Notes: generated from the sequence alone by a model not told the origin. A stretch of DNA of 64,000 nt from Epiperipatus broadwayi (GCA_028023455.1 JAQFVV010000991.1:62001-126000); one strand, 5' to 3'; shown: positions 22,705 through 33,965, numbered from the stretch's first letter. Made by a program: numbers and translations.

Positions 22705-23069
22705 ATCTAAGATAAAAATGATTTGAATGCCTTCTCTTGTAGTAGCATTTATCATAAATAAAAAAAAAAGCTTGTTTAGAGTTATTAGCACACTCTTAAT
22801 TTTACATATTTGTAAGTGCAAGCTATATATAAGTCATGTGACATCTGACTTGTTATTATTACTATTATTATTTTGCTGTTGTGGCTTTAGCTAAATTAAA
22901 GAGCTCAGCCTACTAATATATGGAGTATCTGAATTAAGTTCAGGTCCATATGATTTTTTCAGTTGGAGAGCTGACTTTAAAGACATATAGATGTCTAAAA
23001 GTTTCAGATCTTCTTCTAACAATTATCTTTTAGATAAATGCTTTGTTTGAGTTGGTTTTTTAGATCTAA

Positions 23070-23127
23070 TGTCCCAACTCCTCACTGAAGAGACCCATAG
23101 GTCGAAACCGGTCTGGGGATGGGGACA
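23070..23127 (+). ncRNA. Hammerhead ribozyme, array B copy 4
   Basis: Same structure as copy 3, CTGAAGA at 23,085, cleavage predicted after 23,113. Downstream sequence runs only about 110 bp before the (TA)n tract, so this is the last, partial monomer. Confidence 0.85.
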
Positions 23128-23219
23128 ATCCAAGATAAAAATGATTTGAATGCCTTCTCTTGTAGTAGCATTTATCATAAATAAAAAAAAGCTTGTTTAG
23201 AGTTATTAGCACACTCTTA

Positions 23220-23223
<4 letters not shown>

Positions 23224-23306
<83 letters not shown>
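23224..23306. repeat. (TA)n tract, about 80 bp
   Basis: Uninterrupted TA dinucleotide run closing array B; PLE-1 sequence resumes immediately after it. Confidence 0.95.
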
Positions 23307-23308
<2 letters not shown>

Positions 23309-23869
23309 TTCTAAAACATCTGTAGTAGGTGATAATATTTCTGAGAAATATAATTGAATTAATAATGGTAATAATGAATCAAATAAGAAATGGATTACAC
23401 GTTCATATTGTCCTAAGATATATAATACATTGAGGTATAAAAAAAATATATTGAGAAGGATATAAATATTGGCCAGTCAAACAGTAAAAATCTTGATCTA
23501 TTAATAGGTATTTATAGGTTAAGAGATAATATACGATATAAAAAGGAAATTGCATATAAAATTACATGCATAATTTGTAAAATGGTTTACTTTGGGCATA
23601 CTGGCAATCAAATGTAAAAGCCAAATGACATAATAATTCAATTAATAGAAAAGATGATAAATCAGCATTATATATTCATTATTTAAAATATGGGCATAGA
23701 ATAGATGCTACAAAAAGTATTAAATGTTTAAAATTCATCAAATATCCAAAAATAAGACAAATATACAAAACATATTACATTAAAAGTAATTTAAACAATT
23801 GTATAAATATTTACAAGACTTCTATAAATTTGGTTAATTAAAAATGAATGAAAAACTATATATATATTG
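23307..23869 (+). mobile_element. PLE-1 plus copy, segment 2: connector and GIY-YIG endonuclease
   Basis: Begins with TTAATTCTAAAACATC, the exact continuation of 21,796 as judged from the minus copy. It encodes, in broken frames, GWSN/GQSN-NLNLLIG-like sequence, CxxC before MVYFGHTGNQ, and HYLKYGHRIDATKSIK. The frame is lost around 23,610-23,700. It ends in TTAATTAAAAATGAATG and a short (TA)n at 23,862, where the 2.1-kb repeat begins. Confidence 0.8.
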
Positions 23870-26008
23870 TAATGATATATAAATATGTCGTTACATTAAT
23901 TTAAAATAAAAACTTAAAAGTTCGCAAATAAAAGGAAAAAACTAAACACTAAAATTAAAACATTGTTAAACGTGTATACATTCGCACAGATGTTAAACTT
24001 AAAAAATTTTTTTTTTCATAAACAAAAAAAAAAAAGTATTTGAATGTATTTTTTTTAAATAAAAAAATACAAGATTGAAATATAAAAATATTTTAATAAA
24101 AAAAATAACGTAAGTTAAAATAAAAGCAGGTATTAATTAATTCCTGTAATCTATAAAAGGAAATGATTGTTTATTAATTATCTAAAAGCTGTTTAATTAA
24201 AAAGTCAGATGGAAAGTTAGATAAGAGAAGAAAGAGATTTTAGCTTGACAAATGGAAGCACAAAGCCTTGGCCCAGACCATAACGAAAAAACAGATTAGT
24301 GACGTTTTGTTCAGTGAATCCTTGTGGATGATATAAAAAGAAAAAAATATTGAGTTGAAGAGCTTTTTTCAACTTGGTTGGGGAGACGAGCGATAAAGAC
24401 ACACTTTATCGTTCTCTCCCACTTATCTCTGAAATGAAATGACTGATACCATGAACCAGCAAATGCCACCTCTGGAACATTAGATCGATCTTACAATTAA
24501 AGACTCCGTGGACATTGACACCAGGAACCGGGAGTTCTGCTACCGTAAGCTATAGGAAAGGAACAATTCTTAAAATCAATCAAGAACTTTCATCAAGTTG
24601 AACAAATTAATAAACAAGCCGACTTATTTAAAATGGACTCTTATCTGACTTTTTGTAAGTTTTAAATCAAATTAATAATGGTTAATTTTATATCTTTCCC
24701 GATTGTTAAAAGAATCATTTCCCTTTTAATATTTTTTATGTGTAGTAATATTTTATTGTAGAAATTATTAAATGCATTACATTTAAGTTGTCTATAGACG
24801 CTTGCATGGATTCGTTTGCGGTTAATTAGATTTTGGTTTTCATATTTGATCAAAATATATAGACATTCGATAAATAATGATACCTTATGGTGAGTATCTA
24901 AAATGTATTTATTCGGATGTCTTTTAAGTTATTGGTGACAACGCAAGTATCTTATGGTGAATACTATTGGGTTACTTATAAGTTTCCCTCTGCGATTGTC
25001 GGTATCAATAATTTTGTATTTTGATCGTTTATGTTTATTTTGAAATGTTTTTGACCATGGAATCTGTGTAATCGATCTATACCCAACATTTTTAAATAAA
25101 TCTGTGCGAACGTATATAAATGTTAAAATTAAGTCGGGCGCGAATGGCTATATAGTTTTGTAAAGTTGTATTAAGGGAGGGTAATCTTAGGTTATTCATT
25201 TCGTAGTTGAATTGGTTCAATGGATTGGATATATTTGTGTAATTAGTAGATGTAGTATGAGATACGCTACAGGCAGGATTATAGATATACGCCACACACC
25301 GTCTGTTTGCCTATGGATGGGTTTGTAAGTCGGCAGAAGACCGCAGTCCATTCCTATGGAGTTTTTAGTTTATTGATCTACTTGCCCACAGATGTCACAT
25401 TCCTGTTGGTGGAGAGTCAATGTCTTCTCTATTTCTACTTATTGTTCAGATGTACATTTCTGACAATATAGTATTTTGTGTTGTCGTATCATGCTACATT
25501 GAATACATGAATGTATCAGATGGATTGGCGCCAGTTGATTGCGAAATTTGTTGCCTAAGGTTAAATCAGGGAAGAATATTTTCTTTTCAAATGCAGACCC
25601 ATGTAGTCCATTCATACTCGACCCTCTAAATAAAATATTAAACATTATAGCAAGCTATTTTAAATGTAAAATTAAAAATTAAGATAAAAATCTAAATGTT
25701 AAACTTATTCCTCGAATTTAGAATGATTTTATATGTGCATAAATAAATATTTTTCTGTGTTAATTTCTGGCAGTGGCTTTTATTATTTTATTCTTTTATA
25801 TTTAAGATATAAAATTTATAGATTTTTATCTCTGCGTCTCCGCTGAGCTAGTGACAATGGGCTAACGATCTAAATATGTAAATAAAGTGGAATCCTAACA
25901 GCGCGTATCTGCCTACTTTATAAATTTTTCTAGGCTCAAATGCCTAGATGGCGCCCTTTGGTAGTGCGGTGTGGTGCGATGCGATCTCCCACTTCGTTTG
26001 GATTGTTA
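23870..26008 (+). repeat. 2.1-kb dispersed repeat, copy 1
   Basis: Opens with TGTAATGATATATAAATATG, whose first 8 bases nearly mirror the following TCGTTACA, and ends near GTTATAATATATA. Left (to about 24,230) and right (24,787-26,005) blocks closely match copy 2 at 61,459-63,620, while 24,340-24,636 does not align. Inverted AGTCAGAT (24,203) and ATCTGACT (24,643) bracket the variable part. The right block includes a 28-bp segment with TGCCTAGATGGCGCCC. A 69-codon frame at 25,420-25,629 is kept in copy 2 but has no recognisable domain. Probably a non-autonomous transposon; class unknown. Confidence 0.75.
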
Positions 26009-26017
26009 TAATATATA

Positions 26018-29000
26018 TATATCATCATCAATCATTATCAATCCACTGCAGGATGAAGGTCTCTCCAAGTTTAATCCATCTTCTCCAATCTTTAGCTTCT
26101 CTTCTCCACAACACCCCTGCACATTTTCTTATTTCATCCATCCATCTCACATGTGGTCTCTTTCTGGGTCTTTTACAATCTCTTGGAATCCAGTTTAACA
26201 TTTCAATTGTCCATCTATTATCATCTCTTCTAGCAATATGTCCAGCCCAACTCCATTTCAATCTTTTAATTTTTTTCAATAAGGTCAGTAACACCTGTTT
26301 GTTGTCTTACCCATACATTGCGTTTTCGATCTCTTCTTGTTACTCCCAACATACATCTCTCCATACTCCTTTGAGTGGTCTGAAGTCTCTGTATTGCTCT
26401 TCTATTAAGTGTCCAAGTCTCAGATCCATAAGTAAGAACTGGTAAAATAAGTAACATAAACACATAGGTATATTTCCTTTTAGTATCAAGTTATTTCTAC
26501 CAAAAGCACTCCAACCAAGTTTAATTCTATGATTAATTTCCTCCATTATGTTTCCATCTGTATTAATAATCTGACCAAGGTATTTGTAACTGTTAACTTC
26601 TTCTAATTCTTCATAATCAATCTTTATTTTCATATTTTGAGCAAATCGATTAAACCTTACTTTAGTCTTTTTAACATTTATCTTTAGTCCTACTTTTCTA
26701 CTTTCATCTGCTAACTCCTGCAACATTTCCTGCAGCTCTGAAGCATTATTTGCAAAAACAACTACATCATCTGCAGAATCTAAATGACTTAAATACTCTC
26801 CATTTACTTTCACGCTTTTAGTTTCCCATTTTAATCCACAAAATACTTCTTGCAGCACTGCTGTAAAGAGTTTTGGAGATATGGAGTCACCTTGTCTTAC
26901 ACCTTTCTCAATGTTGATTTTTCCAGTATCATTATGTAATCTCATTGTTGCTGTTGCATTTTTATAAATATTCTTTAAAATATGACAATATCCTGGATCT
27001 ATACCTTGATGATCCAATGCTTTAATCACTGAAGAAATGTGTATAGAATCGAATGCCTTTTCATAATCTACAAATCCAAAACATAATGACAACTCATATT
27101 CGTTTGTCCTTTCTATGACTTCTCTCAATACCTGGATATGATCTATTGTACTAAAACCACTTTTAAATCCAGCTTGTTCTCTTGGTTGGTGGAAATCCAA
27201 AGTTCTCTGTAGACGAGTTGTAATTATCTTGGTAAAATTTTTATATAAAACTGATAAAAGGCTGATAGGTCTGTAATTTCTAATATCTTCTTTATCACCT
27301 TTTTTAAATATTAATATTATTACTGCATTCTTCCAATCTTCCAGTACATCTTTATCATTTAGACATTTGGTATATAACTTTGCTAAAATTGTTTCTATTT
27401 CTTCACCTGCTTCTTTTAATATATCAATTATAATTCCATCATTTCCTGGAGCCTTTCCTTTCTTCATACACCTAATTGCATGTCTCACTTCTTCATTTAA
27501 AATTCTGGGCAATTCAGAAGATGTAATAGATATAGGAGGTACTTGTTCTTTATTACTATATAATTCTTGATAAAAATCTTCTACCAATTTCATGATGTCA
27601 TTTCTCTTTTTAGTAATAATTCCATCTTTTTTTCTTATTGCAGATATAAATTTCCTACCAATACCAAAATTTTGTTTAACATTTTTGAGACTTTTATTTT
27701 CTTCTACAGCTTTTCTTGCTATTTCACAGTTATACTTTCTTATATCATTTTCAACTCTTTTCCGTACCATTTTACAAAATTCGAGATATTCAATTCTTTT
27801 TAATACATCATTTTTGTATATCTTCATATTCCTTCTTTTCTTCATAAATTCTCTAGTCTCAGTAGAAATTTTATTAGTCAATTGCTGCTTTTTTCTACCA
27901 GCTATGTTTGTTGCAGTTTTTAAAAGTGTATCAGTTATTTTCATATTAATTTCATTCAAATCTGAATCATGTTCAAAATCTCCTAACACTTGAAACCTAT
28001 TTGTAAGTTCTAATTTAAATTCATTAGAATGTTTCTGAAGATTAGGAATATCAACTGTAAATATTGTTTTTCTTAATAATTTTTGTCTCTCTAGTTTTAC
28101 ATTAACACGTAACTTACACCTTACTAATCGATGATCACTTCCTGTGTTAAATTTATTAAGAACATTACAATCTTGAAATATGTATTTTCTGTTAGTCAAA
28201 ATATAATCCAATTCTGCTGTACCTTCATTTGGATGCTTCCATGTCCATTTCCTTTTAACATTTTTCTCAAAAAATGAATTCATAATATAAAGTTTTTCTT
28301 TTTCTGCAAACTCCACAAGTCTATGTCCTCTCTCATTTCTATTACCATAACCAAAATTACCTACAGCAATTTCATCTTTCATTTGTCTACCAATTCTAGC
28401 ATTAAAGTCTCCCATAACAATTTTAAAATGTTGTTTACTCTGATCAAAAGCCCTTTGTACATCCATATAAAAATCTTCTACTACTTCATCACTATGAGAA
28501 CTTGTTGGGGCATAAACTTGAATTATCTGCATTTGGTACCTGCTATTAAGTTGTATAACTAATCTTGCCACTCTGTCCGATACACCATCAATCTCCACAA
28601 TATTGTTCTTCCACTTTTTATTTATAATGAATCCTACTCCACTTGTATTTCCAATATGTGTGCCTTTATAATAGAGTATATGTCCACTTTTTAAATCAAT
28701 TGTTTCTTCTCCTTTTCTTCTAACTTCACAAAGTCCAATAATGTCCCATTTAATATAAGACAGTTCTTCTAATTCTTGCAATCTTCCTTCACTTGAAAGT
28801 GATCTGCAGTTGTAAGTACCTAAATAAAAAGTCATCATCAAATGGCAGCCTGGGTTTGCAATCAGGGGATTCTTAGCACCCTCCACCTTTGGCCACCAAC
28901 TGCTGCCTTGGTTGGTGACTTTACAGCCTCCTGGAAATAAGGGCCATGCTTTATTTTTGTCTGTCATAATTGTGTATATGTATTGGAAAAATATTAATCA

Positions 29001-29281
29001 TTTACACAAACATTCATTCTGCCTTATCAGGCACTGAGAAGAAAGACCATGGTGTTTCTTGATCTTAAACTCAGAGGTAAAAAGCCAATAAACGCACCAT
29101 GCTGGCTAATGCATCTTGATGAGCAGCCCATCCATGTTCGTATACTATATGAATAATCACATAGTAATAACAGCTGCAATGACAAGAACGTATGGAGTGG
29201 ACATTAGGAATTTGTCCTGCTGGGTTCCTTTAAGGCCTCCAAGAGGAATCAAAGGGTCTCCTTTCAGTTAATAGCAAACTC
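26018..29281 (-). mobile_element. RTE LINE copy 1, near full length, two frameshifts
   Basis: Same family and length as the intact copy at 34,039-37,330, including the shared 5' UTR (GGAGACCCTTTGATTCCTCT near 29,260). The 3' end is GATGATGAT then (AT)n; the 5' end abuts (TA)n at 29,282. It occupies, together with the 2.1-kb repeat, a (TA)n site inside the plus PLE-1 copy. Several differences from copy 2 are CpG to TpG/CpA changes. Confidence 0.9.
26028..28967 (-). pseudogene. RTE ORF2-type endonuclease/reverse transcriptase, frameshifted
   Basis: From the ATG at 28,967 an 875-codon frame covers the exonuclease-endonuclease-phosphatase (EEP) domain ([34 protein letters not shown]) and the RT ([38 protein letters not shown]). 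A small deletion with local rearrangement near 26,450 (the [15 protein letters not shown] stretch becomes MCLCYLFYQF) shifts the frame; the C-terminal domain continues at 26,463-26,266 and, after a second shift at a poly-T run, at 26,294-26,028. The catalytic FADD box reads SADD, and one E of EEEL is missing in frame. Retrotransposition in cis is not expected. Confidence 0.9.

Positions 29282-29329
<48 letters not shown>
29282..29329. repeat. (TA)n tract between RTE copy 1 and PLE-1 UTR
   Basis: Interrupted TA run (ATATATACATATA..., then TATATAATTTTATATATA). It marks the site in the PLE-1 UTR that received the RTE and, on the other side, the 2.1-kb repeat. Confidence 0.85.
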
Positions 29330-29690
29330 ATATATATATATATAACTGTAAAAAATGCATGTAATTTATTTATTTAATATATTATGATATAATCAATTAT
29401 TTTGTAATTACTGGATTTATATGTAGGTTTTGATTTATTTTAATGATTTATATTTGTATTGGTTGTTTTAATTTCATTATTGAACACTAGATAGTTTTAT
29501 GTCTGTAATAGTTCATTAAAGTAATATATTATTAACATTTGAAAAGGGCACCAAATCCGGTGCAGATAAAGGTTTTTAGGAATATAAAAAAATTGATATT
29601 TATATAGCTGTTGTAAGAATTTATTATTTTCTGATTATTCTTTTATAAAATATATCCTAAATTGATTTTATGAACTTTCTATTAGTTAAG
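29330..29690 (+). mobile_element. PLE-1 plus copy, segment 3: 3' UTR
   Basis: Aligns, inverted, with 19,020-19,370 of the minus copy: CTGTAAAAAATGCATGTAAT, ATTTTGTAATTACTGGATTT, TTATTGAACACTAGATAG and GTAAGAATTTATTATTTTCT. It continues the element left at 23,869, so the full plus copy spans 20,884-29,690 with three nested insertions. Confidence 0.75.
29535..29575 (+). ncRNA. Decayed HHR-like motif of PLE-1
   Basis: TTGAAAA (29,539-29,545), extra G, GGCACC/GGTGC hairpin around AAATCC, but the following GAAA is replaced by AGATAAA. It shares the U3/A8 core with the 19.1-kb and 7.3-kb copies; loss of GAAA suggests it is dead. Confidence 0.35.
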
Positions 29691-29825
29691 TAATAAAAAC
29701 AAATATTATTTCAGTTCTTTTTAAAATATAAATCAACATTTTACCAGTCATAATAAATTCTTTATTAAATAATATGCACACAATCAAGAGCACATGCACC
29801 TACAGTACATTTTAATCTATATCCA

Positions 29826-31836
29826 CATCATCATCATCATCAACAACCATTATCAATCCACTGCAGAATGAAGGTCTCTCCAAGTTCAATCCATCTTTTC
29901 TGATCTTTAGCTTCTCTTCTCCACATCACCCCTGCACACTTTCTTATTTCATCCATCCATCTAACATGTGGTCTCTTTCTGGGTCTTTGACAATCTCTTG
30001 GAATCCAGTTTAAAATTTCAATTGTCCATCTATTATCATTTCTTCCAGCAATATGTCCAGCCCAACTCCACTGCAGTCTTTTAATTTTTTCAATGAGGTC
30101 AGTAACACCTGTTTGTTCTCTTAACCATACATTGCATTTTTGATCTCTTCTTGTTACTCCCAACATGCATCTCTCCATACTTCTTTGAGTAGTTTGAAGT
30201 CACTGTATTGCTCTTCTATTAAGTGTCCAAGTCTCAGATCCATAAGTAAGAACTGGCAAAACACATTTATTAAAAACCTTTCTTTTCAAACACATAGGCA
30301 TATTTCCTTTTAGTATCAAGTTATTTCTACCAAAATCACTCCAACCAAGTTTAATTCTATGATTAATTTCATCCATTATGTTTCCAAATGTATTAATAAT
30401 TTGACCAAGGTATTTGTACATGTTAACTTCTTCTAATTCATCATAATCAATCTTTATTTCCATATTTTGAGCAAACTGATTAAACATTACTTTAGTCTTT
30501 TTAACATTTATCTTTAGTCCTACTTTTAGCTGATAACTCCTGCAACATTTCCTGTAACTCTAAAGAATTATTTGCAAAAACAACTATATCATCTGCAAAA
30601 TCTAAATGACTTAAATAATCTCCATTTACTTTCACTCCTTTAGCTTCCCATTTTAACCCACAAAATACTTTTTGCAGCACTGCTGTAAAAAGTTTTGGAG
30701 ATATGGAGTCACCCTGTCTTGCACCCTTCTCAATGTTGACTTTCCTACTATCATTATGTAATCTAATTGTTGCTGTTGCATTTTTATAAATATTCTTTAA
30801 AATATGACAATATCATGGATCTATACCTTGATGATCCAATGCTTTAATCACTGAAGAAATGTTTATAGAATCAAATGCCTTTTCATAATCTACAAATCCT
30901 AAGCATAATGGCAACTCATATTCATTTGTCCTTTCTATAACTTCTCTCAATACCTGGATATGATCTACTGTACTAAAACCACTTTTAAATCCAGCTTGTT
31001 CTCTTGGTTGTTGGAAGTCCAGTGTTCTCTGTAGATGAGTTGTAATTATCTTAGTAAAAAAGTTGTATAAAACTGATAAAAGACTGATAGGTCTGTAATT
31101 TCTAATATCTTCTTTATCACCTTTTATAAATATTAATACTGCATTCTTCCAATCATCTGGTATATCTTTATCATTTAGACATTTGGAATATAACTTTGCT
31201 AAAAAAATTTTATTTCTTCACCTGCTTCTTTTAATACATCAATTATAATTCCATCACTACCTGGAACCTTCACTAATTGCATGCCTCACTTCTTCATGCA
31301 AAATTATGGGCAATTCAGAAGATATAATAGATATAGGAGGTACTTGTTCTTTATTACTATATAATTCTTGATAGAAGTCTTCTACACATTTCATGATGTC
31401 ATCTCTCTTGTTAGTAATAATGCCATCTTTTTTTTCTTATTGCAGATATAAATTTCCTACCAATACCAAAATGTTGTTTTACACTGTTTAGACTTTTATT
31501 CTCTTCTACAGCTTTCCTTGCTAGTTCACAATTATACTTTTTAAATTCATTTTCAACTCTTTTCTGCACCATTTTACAAAATTCGAGATATTCAATCTTT
31601 TTTAATGCATTATTGTTGTATATCCTCATATTCATTCTTTTCTTCATAAATTCTCTAGTCTCAGTAGAAATTTTATTAATCAATTGCTGCTTTTTTCTAC
31701 CAGCTATCTTTGTTGCAGTTTTTACAAGTGTATCAGTTATTTTCCTATTAATTTCATTCAAATCTGAATCATGTTCAAAATCTACTAATATTTGAAACCG
31801 ATTTGTAAGTTCTAATTTAAATTCATTAGAATGTTA
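29826..31836 (-). mobile_element. RTE LINE copy 3, 5'-truncated and decayed
   Basis: 3' tail is a GAT-repeat (ATCATCATCATCATC at 29,827), then C-terminal, RT and linker coding sequence on the minus strand, ending at 31,836 within the linker (equivalent to about residue 320 of the intact protein); the EEP domain is absent. Open pieces remain at 31,761-31,411, 30,487-30,200 and 30,178-29,840. FADD is spelled FADDIVVF in a broken frame near 30,590. More diverged than copies 1 and 2, so older. Confidence 0.9.
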
Positions 31837-32204
31837 TAGGACATCATATTTAAACTACACTGCTAATTTCAAATTCAAATATTGCCAAAAATCTTACTAT
31901 TAATAAACAAAATTTATATTTACTTTTTTTATTTAATTATATGCTTTTAAAATATATAATTTTATTAAAATTTAAAGAATTGATAACAATTCAATTTAAA
32001 TCACTTCAAGTTTATACCCCAAACAACTAAGCTATCCCTAACTCCCATTTACAAACCAAAATATTATTATTTATAAAATTTAAAATTATCCAACTAAGAT
32101 ATACTTTTAACAATAGTTTATTATGTGACGTAACAGTAAATAAAGATACAATATATATATATATAATTCTTCGAAAAACAATACATATATATATATATAT
32201 ACAT
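31837..32204. other. AT-rich spacer with short (TA)n runs
   Basis: Lies between the truncated RTE and array C. (TA) runs at 32,151-32,165 and 32,187-32,202. No gene seen. Confidence 0.4.
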
Positions 32205-33113
32205 AAAATTACTGTTAACACTAACTGAAATAATCATACAAGTATATAAACCATTATACAATTACAAATATCCAGTAACGCCCTCTGTTTAATAGTCCAT
32301 ATCTCAATAATAGCGAACTTCAAAATGATACCACTTAGAAGTTGTAAGCTAAAGGATGTTAAATATTGAAATATAAACTAACTCAAACACAGATCATGAA
32401 ATTTTTAAATAAGCAAACGATCTTAAATTTTGCTAATAAACTAACAAGTTCATAAATTGTTAAACAGAGGGCGTTACTGGATATGTGTAATTGTATATTG
32501 GTTTATATATTTGTATGATTATTTCAGTTAGTGTTAACAGAAATTTTATTTTCATTTATAGTTTGGGAGAATTATTTAAAGATTAAAATCTAATGTTAAT
32601 TTGTTTTTAAAACAGTTTGTTAACTTGTTAGTTTATTAAAAAAATTTAAGATCGTTTGCTGAGTTAGTTTATAATTCAATATTTAACATCATTTAGCTTA
32701 CAACTTCAAAGTGATATCATTTTGAAGTTTGCTATTATTGAGATATGGACTATTAAACAGAGGGTGTTATAGGATATTTGTAATTGTATAATGGTTTATA
32801 TATTTGTATGATTATTTCAGTTAGTGTTAACACTAACTTTATTTTCATTTATAGTTTGGGAAAATTATTTAAAGATTAAAATCTAATGTTTAGTTTGTCT
32901 TTAAAACAGTTTGTGAACTTATTAGTTTATTAGCAAAATTTAAGATCGTTTGCTTATTTAAAAATGTCATGCTCTGTGTTTGAGTTAGTTTATATTTCAA
33001 TATTTAACATCCTTTAGCGTACAACTTCAAAATGATATCATTTTGAAGTTCGTTATTATTGAGATATGGACTATTAAACAGAGGGTATTACTGGATATTT
33101 GTAATTGTATAAT

Positions 33114-33117
<4 letters not shown>
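32205..33117. repeat. Array C: inverted unit followed by tandem units of 293-321 bp
   Basis: GTTTATATATTTGTATGATT occurs in plus orientation at 32,501 and 32,794, with the following boundary at 33,115 (spacings 293 and 321; the shorter unit lacks a 28-bp piece). A minus-oriented unit lies at 32,205-32,290 and onward, so CCAGTAACGCCCTCTGTTTA at 32,270 faces TAAACAGAGGGCGTTACTGG at 32,461. Units contain palindromes GTTAGTGTTAACACTAAC and a 28-bp perfect palindrome centred at about 33,032 (ACTTCAAAATGATATCATTT). No hammerhead core found. Flanked by (TA)n on both sides like arrays A and B. Confidence 0.7.

Positions 33118-33154
<37 letters not shown>
33118..33154. repeat. (TA)n tract
   Basis: TA run closing array C on its right side. 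Confidence 0.9.
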
Positions 33155-33159
<5 letters not shown>

Positions 33160-33821
33160 TTTCAATAAATTAATTTCTATTGCAAGCCAGTTTATAAGGG
33201 CTTAATAATTAAATGTTTGTTCATCTTTTAAGCCATTTTTGCGAACTTTTACAAGTCTTAATCATTTTTAAAAATTAATAATTTAATGTCAAATCCATTA
33301 AAAGCTAAATTATTTTAATATATCCCCTAGTATATTAAAATTGAATATTCAAATTAAACTTTAAAAATAACTGAATTTAAATCATTAACGTTAAGTATTA
33401 GTAATTAATTTACTTGCTTATAAAAGGTACCTTTATTTCAATCATTTATTAATAAAACTATATTTTTCTTAATGCTAATTGATTACTAATAAAATTAAGT
33501 CAGTAAAAATAAAGTAAAGCCATGTTAATTAACAGGAGATAATGAGTTAATTTATTATTATTATTAAAAGTTATCAGTTTCAAATAAAGAAAAAATTAGA
33601 GACTGTGTATGAGTGTGTTTGCATTTTAATTTTCAACTTTCAGTTCCTTGCTTGTAATATTTAATTGTTCTTAAATTTCTTTAATTAGAAACAATGAAAA
33701 GAATTCTGGGAAACTCCATCTTTATTAAATATTATATAAGAGTGTGTAAAAGAGAACTGTAAATGAATATTCTATTTATAATAATAAAATTTATTATGAT
33801 ATTTTCCGAAAAGATAGTTTT
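33155..33821. other. AT-rich stretch, nothing assigned
   Basis: No gene, repeat copy or RNA recognised. Confidence 0.35.
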
Positions 33822-33965
33822 GAACATTTCAAATTTTACTCTTGGTAAGAACTTATTAATATAATTATCAAAAGACCTTAATTTAAAATATTTTTAATAA
33901 TTATCATTTTTATTTTTTGTGCTATATTTATTATACTTATTAATAGTTGCAAATACATTGGCAAC

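Larger units (their letters stand above)
21811..23224 (+). repeat. Array B: 423-bp tandem repeat, each unit with a hammerhead ribozyme
   Basis: Three full units and a partial one, nearly identical to one another, all in plus orientation. Predicted cleavage points at 21,845, 22,267, 22,690 and 23,113 give spacings of 422, 423 and 423. Each unit has the ribozyme, AATGCCTTCTCTTGTAGTAG, a short poly-A, (ATT)n, GAGCTCAGCCTACTAATATA and the hairpin AGACAT-GTAG-ATGTCT. A 73-codon antisense frame recurs but has no recognisable domain. The array interrupts the plus PLE-1 copy and has (TA)n on both sides. It fits a retrozyme: a circular-RNA-derived repeat mobilised in trans, probably by a PLE. Homogeneity suggests recent insertion or gene conversion. 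Confidence 0.9.

Noticed and set aside
22177-22821. 73-codon minus-strand frame present in two units of array B
   Set aside because: Kept only because the units are nearly identical; it overlaps the ribozyme and is not open in the other units.
23870-23897. Hammerhead or other ribozyme at the start of the 2.1-kb repeat
   Set aside because: The imperfect hairpin TGTAATGA/TCGTTACA is present but no CUGANGA or GAAA core accompanies it.
32205-33117. Hammerhead in array C
   Set aside because: No CUGANGA-type core with GAAA at suitable spacing on either strand.
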